The position numbers and the translations under genes are program-made. The notes beneath the pieces are model-generated. The model saw only the letters and a program-made list of their open reading frames with translations, was not told the DNA's origin and did not search any database. From Lachnoclostridium phytofermentans ISDg (GTDB lineage Bacteria; Bacillota; Clostridia; Lachnospirales; Lachnospiraceae), in the NCBI RefSeq assembly GCF_000018685.1, contig NC_010001.1, positions 1,690,001 to 1,754,000 on the forward strand: 64,000 nt of DNA, in the 5' to 3' direction. How positions within the stretch are numbered: the stretch's first letter is position 1; every line of letters begins with the position of its first letter. Positions 18,032 through 27,295 of the stretch are shown one piece after another.

Positions 18032-19255
18032 GTGAGTATCCGCATGTTGGGAATTGATCATAATAAAGCATCTATCGAGGAACGAGAAATATTTTCGTTT
18101 ACGAAAAAAATGGCAGCGGATGTTTTACTTAATATAAAAGAAATAGAAGGAATCAATGGTTGTATTATTTTATCAACCTGTAATCGAATGGAAGTGTGGG
18201 TTAGCTGCTTTGAAGAATTTGAAACTTCTATTTATGAAATTTTATGTTCAATAAAAAAGGTTGACGACAATCGATATAGACATTGTTTTATTGAACGTGG
18301 TGGGTATGACGCCATAGAGCATTTGTTTTATATGACCTGTGGCTTAAAGTCAAAAATCATTGGAGAAGACCAGATTCTGACACAGGTAAGAGAGGCATTG
18401 GAGCTCAGTAGAGAGAACTACTGTACCGACAGTGTTTTAGAAACACTGTTTCGTTTCGCCATTACTTCGGCAAAGCAGGTCAAGACACAGATACATTTAT
18501 CTGTAGTGAATTCTTCTGTCATTCATCATGTGGTTCATGAGCTTAAATTATCTAATTATCTCTTTAAGGGAAAGAAATGCCTGGTTATTGGCAATGGTGA
18601 AATGGGGAAATTAGCAGCGACAAAGCTAGAAGAGGAAGGTTCCGATGTTACTGTAACAGTCAGACAATATCGAAGTGGTATCATTGAAATACCAGTTGGA
18701 TGCAATAGAATCAATTACGGAGACCGACTTGAACATATCGTGGAATACGACTTTGTTATAAGTGCTACTTCAAGTCCTAATATGACAATTCATTTGGAGC
18801 AGTTAAGTAATCTGGAGTTTAAGAAACCAGTATTATTTATTGATTTGGCTGTTCCAAGGGATATCGATCCAAGGATTACGGAACTAAAAAATATAACGTT
18901 GTACGATATTGATCATTTCAAAGTGGAAACTGTATCTGATGAAATGAAAACACAGCTTCGTCAAATCGATGAGATACTAAAAACTAAGATGGATGAGTTT
19001 ATATCCTGGTATGAGTGCAGGGGCATCATCAAGGTTGTACAGACGTTAAGTGAAAATGCAGCGATCGATGTGGGGCTAAGAATTGATAAAACGATGAAAA
19101 AAATAGAAATGGACAGTAACGATAAAGAATTATTAGCAGCAACAGTACATTCTGCAACGAATAAAGTTGTCAGTAAGTTGATGTTTGGGTTAAGAGATCA
19201 TGTAAGTGCTGCTACATTTCAGGAATGTATGGTAGCACTAAAAAATATATATTAG
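18032..19255 (+). CDS. hemA: Glutamyl-tRNA reductase
   Basis: Reduces glutamyl-tRNA with NADPH to glutamate-1-semialdehyde, the first step of C5-pathway tetrapyrrole synthesis. 407 aa. N-terminal catalytic domain with [10 protein letters not shown] (C50 is the nucleophile), the motif [14 protein letters not shown], a Rossmann domain ([20 protein letters not shown]) and a helical dimerisation tail. GTG start at 18032 behind GGAGGAAG. First gene after a cobalamin riboswitch, so this hemA serves corrinoid supply. No downstream haem genes (hemE/H) accompany it. Confidence 0.95.
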
Positions 19256-19267
19256 GAGAAAAGAGTC

Positions 19268-19735
19268 ATGTCTGAGGATGCAGCTGCATATTTTCCATTA
19301 TTCGTTGATTTGAATAAGAAAGAGATAGTGGTATTTGGTGGAGGGAAGATTGCTACACGAAGGATTTTATCTTTATTGGATTTTGGAGCCGATATTACAG
19401 TAGTTTCTCCAGCATGTACCAAGGAGATTTCGGAGCTGTCAGCTCAAAATAAGCTTGTTTTGGAACAAAGATGCTATATGGTAGGTGAAATTAAGATGCC
19501 CTATATGGTACTGGCAGCAACCAATGATCCTATAGTCAATGACATGATACATAGAGAGTGTAAAGAAAAAGGGATTCTTATAAATGTAGCTTCGGATCAG
19601 ACAAAATCTGATTTCTTTTTTCCAGGACTTGCTGTCCAGAAACCCATAGTAATTGGTGTTACAGCAAGTGGTAAGGATCATAAAAAGGTAAAAGTAATTA
19701 CCCAGAAAATAAGAGATATGCTAAAAGGTGAGTGA
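19268..19735 (+). CDS. Precorrin-2 dehydrogenase (siroheme synthase N-terminal type)
   Basis: 155 aa, NAD-dependent oxidation of precorrin-2 to sirohydrochlorin, needed in the cobalt-early pathway. AAYFPLFVDLNKKEIVVFGGGKIATRRI shows the family's N-terminus and GxGxxA NAD site; VLAATNDPIVNDMIHREC and FFFPGLAVQKPIVIGVTASGKD are conserved. It lacks the C-terminal dimerisation and methyltransferase regions of full CysG, so it is a stand-alone dehydrogenase; the chelatase role is taken by cbiK at 37421. Overlaps hemC. Confidence 0.88.
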   Translation: MSEDAAAYFPLFVDLNKKEIVVFGGGKIATRRILSLLDFGADITVVSPACTKEISELSAQNKLVLEQRCYMVGEIKMPYMVLAATNDPIVNDMIHRECKEKGILINVASDQTKSDFFFPGLAVQKPIVIGVTASGKDHKKVKVITQKIRDMLKGE

Positions 19736-19740
19736 TGACA

Positions 19741-20628
19741 ATGAGAATAATTCGTATCGGAAGCAGAGAAAGTGAACTGGCAGTTAGACAGTCGAGAATA
19801 CTGATTGATTCTATAAAACAATATCATAATGAAATAGAGACTGAGCTTATTACCATGAAGACGACAGGAGATATCATACTGGATAAAAGCCTAGACAAAA
19901 TTGGAGGAAAAGGTCTCTTTGTAAAGGAGCTAGATTTAGCGCTTATCGAAGGGAGAAGTGACCTGTCGGTACATAGCTTAAAGGATATGCCAATGGAAAC
20001 GCCGGAGGAATTACCTATTTTAGCATTTTCAAAAAGGGAGGATCCAAGAGATGCGCTGGTTTTACCATTAGGATGTACAGAAATTGACCCTGTTTTACCA
20101 ATTGGATGTTCCAGCCAGAGACGAATGCTTCAACTAAAAAAGATTTATCCAGGTGCCAATTATAAAGGAATCAGAGGAAATGTACTTACTAGGCTTGAGA
20201 AACTTGATAGAGGAGAATATGGTGCTCTTGTCTTAGCTGCGGCAGGGTTAAAGAGATTGGGATTAGAAAGCCGTATCAGCCGAATCTTTACGACGGAGGA
20301 AATTATTCCAGCTGCCGGACAGGGGATACTGGCTGTTCAGGGAAGAGCGGGTGAAAGTTATGAATTCTTAAAACAATTTCATAATGAAGAGGCAACCTTT
20401 CAAGCAGTATGTGAGAGAGCATTTGTAAAGACATTGAATGGAGGATGCAGTTCCCCGGTAGCAGCATATGCAAAGGTTGAAGATGAAATGATTACAGTAA
20501 CAGGCTTATATTTCGATGAAATAACCGGTGATTATATCACTGGAAATCTTACCGGAAAGAAGGAAGATGCAGAGCAACTGGGGGAGATGTTAGCGAATAA
20601 GCTTAGAACGGAATGGTGCATGCGATGA
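19741..20628 (+). CDS. hemC: Hydroxymethylbilane synthase (porphobilinogen deaminase)
   Basis: Polymerises four porphobilinogens to hydroxymethylbilane in the cytosol. 295 aa from ATG 19741, which fits the AAAGGTGA ribosome site; GTG 19732 and ATG 19735 are in-frame alternatives. RIGSRESELAVRQ, HSLKDMPMETP, IPAAGQGILAVQ, and NGGCSSPVAAYA with the cysteine that carries the dipyrromethane cofactor are all present. Between precorrin-2 dehydrogenase and the cobA-hemD fusion in a tightly packed operon. Confidence 0.95.
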   Translation: MRIIRIGSRESELAVRQSRILIDSIKQYHNEIETELITMKTTGDIILDKSLDKIGGKGLFVKELDLALIEGRSDLSVHSLKDMPMETPEELPILAFSKREDPRDALVLPLGCTEIDPVLPIGCSSQRRMLQLKKIYPGANYKGIRGNVLTRLEKLDRGEYGALVLAAAGLKRLGLESRISRIFTTEEIIPAAGQGILAVQGRAGESYEFLKQFHNEEATFQAVCERAFVKTLNGGCSSPVAAYAKVEDEMITVTGLYFDEITGDYITGNLTGKKEDAEQLGEMLANKLRTEWCMR

Positions 20629-22133
20629 AGAAAGGGAAGGTTTGGCTTGTAGGAGCAGGTCCTGCAGAAACAGACTTACTGACAATTAAAGCAAAAAAGG
20701 CAATCGAGCAGGCTGATGTGGTAGTTTACGACAGACTGGTTGGTCAGGGAATCCTGATGATGATACCTGAGGATGTAAAATGTATTGATGTTGGGAAGTG
20801 TGCTGGAAATCATACGATGCCTCAAAAACAAATTAATCAAATTTTATTACAAGAAGCTATGTCTGGCAAACAAGTTGTACGCTTAAAAGGTGGAGATCCG
20901 TTCCTATTTGGAAGAGGCGGAGAAGAACTCGAGTTGTTAAGTGAATATGACATACCCTTTGAAATAGTACCCGGTATAACATCTGCCATATCCGTACCAG
21001 CATATCATGGAATTCCGGTAACCCATCGTGATTATTGTTCTTCCGTTCATATCATTACGGGGCATAGGGGAAAAGATAAGCCCTATGATATAGATTTTGA
21101 TGCACTTGTTCGCACCAAGGGAACGCTGGTATTTTTGATGGGGGCTTCCGCTCTGGGAGATATTTGCGATGGATTAATGAGGGCAGGTATAGAAACAGAT
21201 ATGCCAGCTGCAATCCTACAAAAAGGTACTACATCAAAGCAAAAACAAATTGTTGCGACAATTGGTACGCTAGAACAGGAAGTAAAAAGACAAGGGGTCG
21301 AAACTCCAGCAATTATCGTAGTGGGGAAAGTATGTCAGCTAGCGAATGATTTTTCCTGGTACGAAAAACGTCCATTATCAGGTAAGAAGATTGTGGTTAC
21401 CAGACCGAAGGAGCTAGTTTCAACTCTTTCTGAAAAGCTGAAAAGTAAGGGAGCTGAAGTATTGGAGATTCCAACCATACGAATTGCTCCATTAAAAAAT
21501 AATATTGTTTTGAAAAATACACTTTTGCAACTAGATCAGTTTCAATGGCTGGTATTTACAAGCCCTTCCGGAGTAGATGTCTTTTTTAACGCGATGAAGG
21601 AAGAAAAAATAGACATCAGAAAGCTGGCTAATCTAAAAGTTGCAGTTGTTGGTGAAGGAACCAAAAAGAAAGTGGAAGACAGGGGAATCCTGGTTGACCT
21701 GATTCCGGAAAATTACTATGGGAAATCCCTTGGAAAATCAATCAGAATGAGTTGCTGCGACGGAGATAGAATCCTTATTCCGAGGGCAAGTATTGGAAAT
21801 GAAGAAATCATGGAAGAGATTAAAAAGAATCCACTGTTGGAAGTTATGGATATTCCAATCTATGATACGGTATATTCTACACCAGACATAATTAACTTAA
21901 AGGATGAATTTGAACGTGGAAATATTGATTTTGCCGTATTTACAAGTAAATCTACGGTGACGGGATTTGTCAAGGCAACAAAAGACTTGGATTATCACTT
22001 AGTGAATGCAGTTTGTATTGGAGAGCAGACCAGGGATGAAGCACAGAAAAATAATATGAAAACCTGGATGTCAAAAAAGGCTACAATTGATAGTCTTGTT
22101 GAAACGATCGAAGAGTTAGCAAGTGTTATATAG
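20625..22133 (+). CDS. cobA-hemD: Fused uroporphyrinogen-III C-methyltransferase / uroporphyrinogen-III synthase
   Basis: 502-aa bifunctional protein. Residues about 1-245 are SAM methyltransferase CobA (GAGPAETDLLTIKAKKAI, LKGGDPFLFGRGGEEL, GITSAISVPAYHGIPVTHR), which makes precorrin-2. Residues about 255-500 are HemD (KKIVVTRPKELVSTLSEKL, WLVFTSPSGVDVFF, AVFTSKSTV), which closes the ring. I chose ATG 20625, whose ATGA overlaps the hemC stop; ATG 20613 is in frame upstream. The fusion channels uro'gen III into corrinoid or siroheme and is common in clostridia. Confidence 0.94.
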   Translation: MKKGKVWLVGAGPAETDLLTIKAKKAIEQADVVVYDRLVGQGILMMIPEDVKCIDVGKCAGNHTMPQKQINQILLQEAMSGKQVVRLKGGDPFLFGRGGEELELLSEYDIPFEIVPGITSAISVPAYHGIPVTHRDYCSSVHIITGHRGKDKPYDIDFDALVRTKGTLVFLMGASALGDICDGLMRAGIETDMPAAILQKGTTSKQKQIVATIGTLEQEVKRQGVETPAIIVVGKVCQLANDFSWYEKRPLSGKKIVVTRPKELVSTLSEKLKSKGAEVLEIPTIRIAPLKNNIVLKNTLLQLDQFQWLVFTSPSGVDVFFNAMKEEKIDIRKLANLKVAVVGEGTKKKVEDRGILVDLIPENYYGKSLGKSIRMSCCDGDRILIPRASIGNEEIMEEIKKNPLLEVMDIPIYDTVYSTPDIINLKDEFERGNIDFAVFTSKSTVTGFVKATKDLDYHLVNAVCIGEQTRDEAQKNNMKTWMSKKATIDSLVETIEELASVI

Positions 22134-22169
22134 AGTGATGAATAGAATGCATTGAATGTATAGAGAGGC

Positions 22170-23165
22170 ATGGCGGTAAAAATGGATATGATACAAAGAC
22201 CAAGAAGACTAAGAAACAATTCGATACTCAGAAAAATGGTGAGAGAAACCAGAATGGATAAATCCTCCTTAGTATATCCTGTGTTTATTAAAGGAGGAGT
22301 AGGAATTGAAGAAGAAATCAAATCTATGGAGGGACAGTTTCGCTACAGTATTGACCGTCTTCCATATAAGCTAGAGGAATTAGCGAAAGCTGGCATTGAT
22401 AAAGTTTTATTGTTTGGAATTCCGGAAGAAAAAGATGAATGTGGAAGTTCTGCATTTGATGATAATGGAATCATTCAGAAAGCACTTCGTTCCTTAAAAA
22501 TGCAATTTCCCGAGATGTACTGTATCACTGATGTATGCATGTGTGAGTATACCTCCCATGGTCATTGTGGAATCTTAAATGGCGATAAGGTTGATAATGA
22601 CAAGACATTAGAGTATTTGGCGAAGATAGCATTATCTCATGCAGAGGCTGGAGCAGATATGATTGCACCGTCTGATATGATGGATGGCAGGATAGGGGCG
22701 ATTAGAAGAATGTTAGATAGCAATCAATTAGAACATATTCCTATCATGTCCTATGCAGTAAAGTATGCATCAGCTTTTTATGGACCATTCCGAGAAGCAG
22801 CAGGCTCAGCTCCTGCTTTTGGCGATCGCAAAACCTATCAAATGGATTATCACAATAAAAGAGAAGCAATGAAAGAGGCATTGCTTGATATAGAAGAGGG
22901 TGCAGACATTATTATGGTAAAGCCGGCACTTTCTTATCACGACGTAATCAACGAGGTGTCCAATGCTGTACAAGTTCCTGTTGCTGCGTATAGTGTAAGT
23001 GGAGAATACGCAATGGTAAAAGCAGCTGCAAAGGCTGGATTTATTAACGAAGCAGATGTTATATGCGAAATGGCAACAGGTGCATATCGAGCGGGTGCGA
23101 GTATCTATATTACTTATTTTGCAAATGAACTGGCAAGATATATGGATGAAGGGAGAATTGGCTAA
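22170..23165 (+). CDS. hemB: Delta-aminolevulinic acid dehydratase (porphobilinogen synthase)
   Basis: 331 aa; condenses two 5-aminolevulinates to porphobilinogen. The active-site lysines lie in YAVKYASAFYGPFREAAGS and IIMVKPALSYHDVI. DVCMCEYTSHGHCGI carries the three cysteines of a zinc-dependent enzyme. QRPRRLRNN is the usual N-terminus. ATG 22170 is kept, though ATG 22182 or 22188 also fit because the ribosome site GAGAGG is close to the first. Same operon, with hemL overlapping its stop. Confidence 0.95.
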   Translation: MAVKMDMIQRPRRLRNNSILRKMVRETRMDKSSLVYPVFIKGGVGIEEEIKSMEGQFRYSIDRLPYKLEELAKAGIDKVLLFGIPEEKDECGSSAFDDNGIIQKALRSLKMQFPEMYCITDVCMCEYTSHGHCGILNGDKVDNDKTLEYLAKIALSHAEAGADMIAPSDMMDGRIGAIRRMLDSNQLEHIPIMSYAVKYASAFYGPFREAAGSAPAFGDRKTYQMDYHNKREAMKEALLDIEEGADIIMVKPALSYHDVINEVSNAVQVPVAAYSVSGEYAMVKAAAKAGFINEADVICEMATGAYRAGASIYITYFANELARYMDEGRIG

Positions 23166-24448
23166 TGACTAGATCAGAAGAACTTTTTAAAGAAGCACTT
23201 AAGGTTATCCCAGGTGGAGTTAATAGTCCGGTAAGGGCATTTGGTTCTGTCGGAGAAAGTCCAAGGTTTATTAAGAGGGCAGAGGGTGCCCATTTGTATG
23301 ACGTAGATGGTAAAGAATATATTGATTATATCTGTTCCTGGGGACCAATGATTTTAGGACATAATCATCCAGATATTTTAGAAAGTGTAGTACAAGCCTG
23401 TCAGAATGGTTTAAGCTTCGGAGCTGTCACAGAGATGGAAGTTAAGATGGCAAAGCTGATTTGCGAGTTGGTTCCTTCGATTGAAATGGTTCGTATGGTG
23501 AATTCAGGCACCGAGGCTGTTATGAGTGCCATTCGTGTTGCAAGGGGCTATACCGGTAGAAACAAAATAATAAAATTCAATGGGTGCTATCATGGACATA
23601 GCGACGGTCTGCTTGTAAAAGCGGGATCAGGTGTAATGACAGCGGGAGTTCCGGATAGTCTTGGCGTACCAAAAGGGTGTACGGAGGATACTCTTACTGC
23701 AAATTATAATGATATTACCGGTGTTCAGGAATTATTTAACCAATATAGGAGTGATATTGCAGCAGTAATTGTTGAACCAGTAGCTGCCAATATGGGAGTT
23801 GTTCTTCCGAAGGAAGGTTTTTTACACGGATTAAGAAAGCTATGTAATGAGAATGGGACAGTACTTATTTTCGATGAGGTAATCACAGGTTTTCGTCTTG
23901 GGATAGATGGTGCCCAGGGGTATTATGGGGTAACACCGGATTTGACTACTTACGGAAAAATCATAGGAGCAGGTATGCCAGTTGGAGCCTATGGGGGGCG
24001 TAAAGAAATCATGGAAGTCGTAGCACCCCTTGGAGCCGTATACCAGGCAGGAACCTTAAGCGGTAATCCGGTTGCTATGACGGCGGGCTATACTCAGCTG
24101 ACAATTTTAAAAGAAAATCCAGATTATTATACAAAGCTAAATCAGATGGGTGAGCTGTTATTTGGTGATATTGAGATGAAATTCAGACGTGCTGGAATTC
24201 CATTTCAAATGAATCATGTCGGTTCTTTAGGAAGCTTGTTCTTTGCCAAGGAGGAAGTGTATGATTATCAATCTGCAAAGGCTTCTGATACAGAACAATA
24301 TAAAGCATATTTTAAATATATGCTAAATAAGGGCATTTATTTGGCACCTGCACAGTTTGAAGCTATGTTCTTATCTGTGGCACATGGAGAAGAAGAAATA
24401 AAACAAACATTAGATACAATGGATGGTTTTTTAGAGTCAGTAAGATAA
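23165..24448 (+). CDS. hemL: Glutamate-1-semialdehyde 2,1-aminomutase
   Basis: PLP-dependent class III aminotransferase-fold enzyme that makes 5-aminolevulinate; completes the C5 route begun by hemA in this operon. 427 aa. IPGGVNSPVRAFG, MVNSGTEAVMSAIRVARGYTGR, CYHGHSDGLLV, FDEVITGFR and the PLP-lysine segment TYGKIIGAGMPVGAYGG are intact. Its start overlaps the hemB stop. The 3' end and the next 60 bp are partly triplicated (see repeat at 24427). Confidence 0.96.
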   Translation: MTRSEELFKEALKVIPGGVNSPVRAFGSVGESPRFIKRAEGAHLYDVDGKEYIDYICSWGPMILGHNHPDILESVVQACQNGLSFGAVTEMEVKMAKLICELVPSIEMVRMVNSGTEAVMSAIRVARGYTGRNKIIKFNGCYHGHSDGLLVKAGSGVMTAGVPDSLGVPKGCTEDTLTANYNDITGVQELFNQYRSDIAAVIVEPVAANMGVVLPKEGFLHGLRKLCNENGTVLIFDEVITGFRLGIDGAQGYYGVTPDLTTYGKIIGAGMPVGAYGGRKEIMEVVAPLGAVYQAGTLSGNPVAMTAGYTQLTILKENPDYYTKLNQMGELLFGDIEMKFRRAGIPFQMNHVGSLGSLFFAKEEVYDYQSAKASDTEQYKAYFKYMLNKGIYLAPAQFEAMFLSVAHGEEEIKQTLDTMDGFLESVR

Positions 24449-24512
24449 AATAAGGCTTTTAAAAATCAGAAAGATAAAATAAGTTTTTTAGAGCCAGCAA
24501 GATAGAATAAGT
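24427..24512. repeat. About 28-bp repeat, three copies, over the hemL 3' end
   Basis: TTTTTTAGAGTCAGTAAGAT at the hemL end recurs as TTTTTTAGAGCCAGCAAGAT (from 24484), with a more diverged copy between (from 24456). Each continues into AAAATAAG or GAATAAG. It is another case of a gene's last bases being tandemly duplicated downstream. Confidence 0.7.
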
Positions 24513-24605
24513 CTTGATCTGATTCTGAGCACTCTGGGGAACTCCCTTATACACAGCTTTGTGGTTGATTAAGTACTCATTCTTTGAAAGGAGGTTCAGA
24601 TTCAC

Positions 24606-25763
24606 TTGGAATATAAGAACGGACTGGAAGATTTGTATATATTAAAGGATAACAAGAAATTAAGATATGGATATACTACCGGATCGTGTGCGGCTGCAGC
24701 GGCTAAGGCAGCAACCTTAATGCTGCTTTGTAAAACAGAAGTACATTATGTGGATCTGATGACTCCGAAGGGGATCCGATTAAATCTCAAAATTTTAGAT
24801 ATTATCATGGAAGAGGATTCTGTTACTTGCGCTGTGCAAAAGGATAGTGGAGATGATCCGGATGTAACCAATGGTATTATGGTATATGCAAAGGTTTCTA
24901 AGAATGAGGAAGGAACTGTTTGTATTGATGGTGGTATTGGTGTTGGAAGGGTAACAAAAGCAGGATTGGAGCAGCCCAAAGGTAATGCGGCAATCAATAG
25001 AGTTCCAAGACAAATGATTACAGATGCTGTAATGGAAGTATGCGATGAAAATGATTATGCCAGCGGAATCAATGTAGAGATCATCATTCCTCAGGGAGTT
25101 GAAATAGCAAAACGAACCTTTAATCCCAATTTAGGGATTGTGGGTGGTATTTCTGTGCTTGGAACCAGTGGTATCGTAGAGCCGATGAGTGAAGCTGCAC
25201 TCATTGAAAGTATTCGTGTCGAAATGAAAATGGCTGTGGCAAACGGAGCAGAATATCTACTACTTTCACCAGGTAATTATGGTGCGGACTTTACAAAGGA
25301 AAACCTGTCCATTCCCAACGTGCAATCCATTAAGTTTAGTAATTATGTGGGAGAAGCGATTGATATCGCAAATGAGTTAGGTGTAAAAGGGATATTATTT
25401 ATCAGCCATATTGGAAAGTTCATAAAAGTGGCGGGTGGTATCATGAATACCCATTCCAAATACGCAGATGCAAGAATGGAGATTCTTGCGGCAAATGCTG
25501 TTTTAGCAGGAGCCTCTATCCATACTTTAGAAGAAATATTAAAATGTGTAACCACCGATGAGGCACTTGCCATATTAGAATTATCTGGAATAACGGAAAA
25601 AACAATGGAGCATGTAGTGGAAAAGATAAAACATTACCTGAATCGCAGAGCGTATGAATCCATGGAAATAGGTGCCATTATCTTTTCTAACGAGTATGGA
25701 ATATTAGGACAAACAGAAAATGCAAAGGAGTTACTTCGATGTTTGGAAAATTGTACGGAGTAG
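24606..25763 (+). CDS. cbiD: Cobalt-precorrin-5B C1-methyltransferase
   Basis: 385 aa; SAM-dependent methylation at C1 in the anaerobic corrin pathway. LRYGYTTGSCAAAAAKAATL is the CbiD signature N-terminus; DDPDVTNG, PRQMITDAVMEVC and LGTSGIVEPMSEAALIESI are further conserved blocks. Start is TTG at 24606, 10 nt after AGGAGGT; no nearer ATG or GTG keeps the conserved N-terminus. The 157-bp gap from hemL holds repeats but no evident terminator. cbiL overlaps the 3' end by 25 bp. Confidence 0.94.
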   Translation: MEYKNGLEDLYILKDNKKLRYGYTTGSCAAAAAKAATLMLLCKTEVHYVDLMTPKGIRLNLKILDIIMEEDSVTCAVQKDSGDDPDVTNGIMVYAKVSKNEEGTVCIDGGIGVGRVTKAGLEQPKGNAAINRVPRQMITDAVMEVCDENDYASGINVEIIIPQGVEIAKRTFNPNLGIVGGISVLGTSGIVEPMSEAALIESIRVEMKMAVANGAEYLLLSPGNYGADFTKENLSIPNVQSIKFSNYVGEAIDIANELGVKGILFISHIGKFIKVAGGIMNTHSKYADARMEILAANAVLAGASIHTLEEILKCVTTDEALAILELSGITEKTMEHVVEKIKHYLNRRAYESMEIGAIIFSNEYGILGQTENAKELLRCLENCTE

Positions 25764-26422
25764 GAGTTGGGCCGGGAGATCCGGAGCTATTAACCATAAA
25801 GGCAGTAAGGATTCTAAAAGAAGCAGACATTCTTGCGGTGCCAGGAGAAGAAAAGGAAAGTAGCGTTGCCTATAAAATTGCAAGTCAGTCAGTAAAAGAG
25901 ATTGACAACAAGAAAATCATTTCTATCCATATGCCAATGACAAAGGATGAAAAACGTCTGGAGGAGAGTCATAACAACGGGGCTGGTGAAATCATCAGTT
26001 ATTTAGAACAAGGAAAAAATGTGGCATTCCTCACTTTGGGAGACCCAACTATCTATTCCACCTATATCTATTTACATAAGATAGTAAGTGAAAGAGGTTA
26101 TGAAACAGAAATCATAAGCGGGATTCCATCCTTTTGTGCGGTAGCTGCAAAACTAAATCAAGGGTTGGTGGAGAAAAACGAGCAGTTACATGTGGTTCCA
26201 TCTTCCTATGATATTAAGGATGCCATGGAGCTTTCTGGTACGAAAGTATTGATGAAATCCGGTAAAAAAATAAGCTCAGTGGTAGAACACCTGAAAACAC
26301 TTAATTGTCAGGCTTCCATGGTTGAAAACTGTGGAATGGAAAACGAAAGAATTTATCAAAGTCTGGATGAAATAAAGGATGATGCAGGTTACTATTCGTT
26401 AATTATTGTAAAGGAGAATTAG
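25739..26422 (+). CDS. cbiL: Cobalt-precorrin-2 C20-methyltransferase
   Basis: 227 aa of the tetrapyrrole methylase fold: YGVGVGPGDPELLTIKAVRILKEAD, FLTLGDPTIYSTYIYLHK, SGIPSFCAVAAKL. The STYIYLH segment after the GDP motif is typical of CbiL/CobI. It methylates C20, later lost with C20 as acetaldehyde. Start ATG lies inside the cbiD end; cbiF begins 1 bp after its stop. Confidence 0.93.
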   Translation: MFGKLYGVGVGPGDPELLTIKAVRILKEADILAVPGEEKESSVAYKIASQSVKEIDNKKIISIHMPMTKDEKRLEESHNNGAGEIISYLEQGKNVAFLTLGDPTIYSTYIYLHKIVSERGYETEIISGIPSFCAVAAKLNQGLVEKNEQLHVVPSSYDIKDAMELSGTKVLMKSGKKISSVVEHLKTLNCQASMVENCGMENERIYQSLDEIKDDAGYYSLIIVKEN

Positions 26423-26423
26423 A

Positions 26424-27182
26424 ATGGTACATTTTGTTGGTGCGGGATCAGGGGCGGCTGATTTGATTACTGTCCGTGGGCATGGGCTTTTAAAGGAAGC
26501 AGACATTATTATTTACGCAGGATCTTTGGTGAATCCGGAACTATTAGAAGTAAAGAAAACAGACTGTGAAGTTCATAATAGTGCAACCATGACGTTAGAA
26601 GAAGTTATGGAGGTAATGATACGGGGAGAAGCAGAAGGAAAATTGATCGTGAGGCTTCATACCGGCGATCCATGCTTGTATGGTGCCATTCGTGAGCAGA
26701 TGGATTTACTAGATGAAAAAAATATTGCTTATGAAGTGTGTCCCGGAGTTAGCTCATTTTGTGGTGCAGCTTCTGCTTTGAATCTCGAGTATACCTTACC
26801 TGACGTGTCACAGAGTGTCATTATCACACGGATGGCAGGCAGGACTCCGGTTCCTGAAAAAGAAGAAATTGCATCCTTCGCAGCTCATCAAGCTACTATG
26901 GTTATCTTTCTTAGCACGGGAATGTTAAAGCAATTATCTGAGCAGCTCATTGCGGGAGGATATGATAAAGATACTCCGGCAGCGATTGTTTATAAGGCAA
27001 CTTGGAAGGATGAGAAGAAATTTATTTGTACGGTAGATACGCTTGCACAAACAGCAGTGGAGAATAATATTACAAAAACTGCTCTGATTATTGTGGGTGA
27101 TGTAATTGCCCATAGCAACTATCGTCGTTCTGAGCTGTATAATCCCACTTTTTCTACTGAGTTCCGACCGGCTAGTGTATGA
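26424..27182 (+). CDS. cbiF: Cobalt-precorrin-4 C11-methyltransferase
   Basis: 252 aa. FVGAGSGAADLITVRGHGLLKEADIIIYAGSLVNPELL, VRLHTGDPCLYGAIREQMDLL and CPGVSSFCGAASALNLEYTLP are diagnostic of CbiF/CobM. It methylates C11 of cobalt-precorrin-4. Immediately follows cbiL; a 113-bp gap with the ribosome site GGAGGAAT leads to cbiG. Confidence 0.95.
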   Translation: MVHFVGAGSGAADLITVRGHGLLKEADIIIYAGSLVNPELLEVKKTDCEVHNSATMTLEEVMEVMIRGEAEGKLIVRLHTGDPCLYGAIREQMDLLDEKNIAYEVCPGVSSFCGAASALNLEYTLPDVSQSVIITRMAGRTPVPEKEEIASFAAHQATMVIFLSTGMLKQLSEQLIAGGYDKDTPAAIVYKATWKDEKKFICTVDTLAQTAVENNITKTALIIVGDVIAHSNYRRSELYNPTFSTEFRPASV

Positions 27183-27295
27183 TAAATTATCTTAGGGTAC
27201 CCGAAACTTGTCCAGTGTGGAAAAGGAAAAGCAGATAAGAAAATGCAAGATATTTACAGAATGTTGTACTAGCATAGGAAGGAGGAATAGATGGT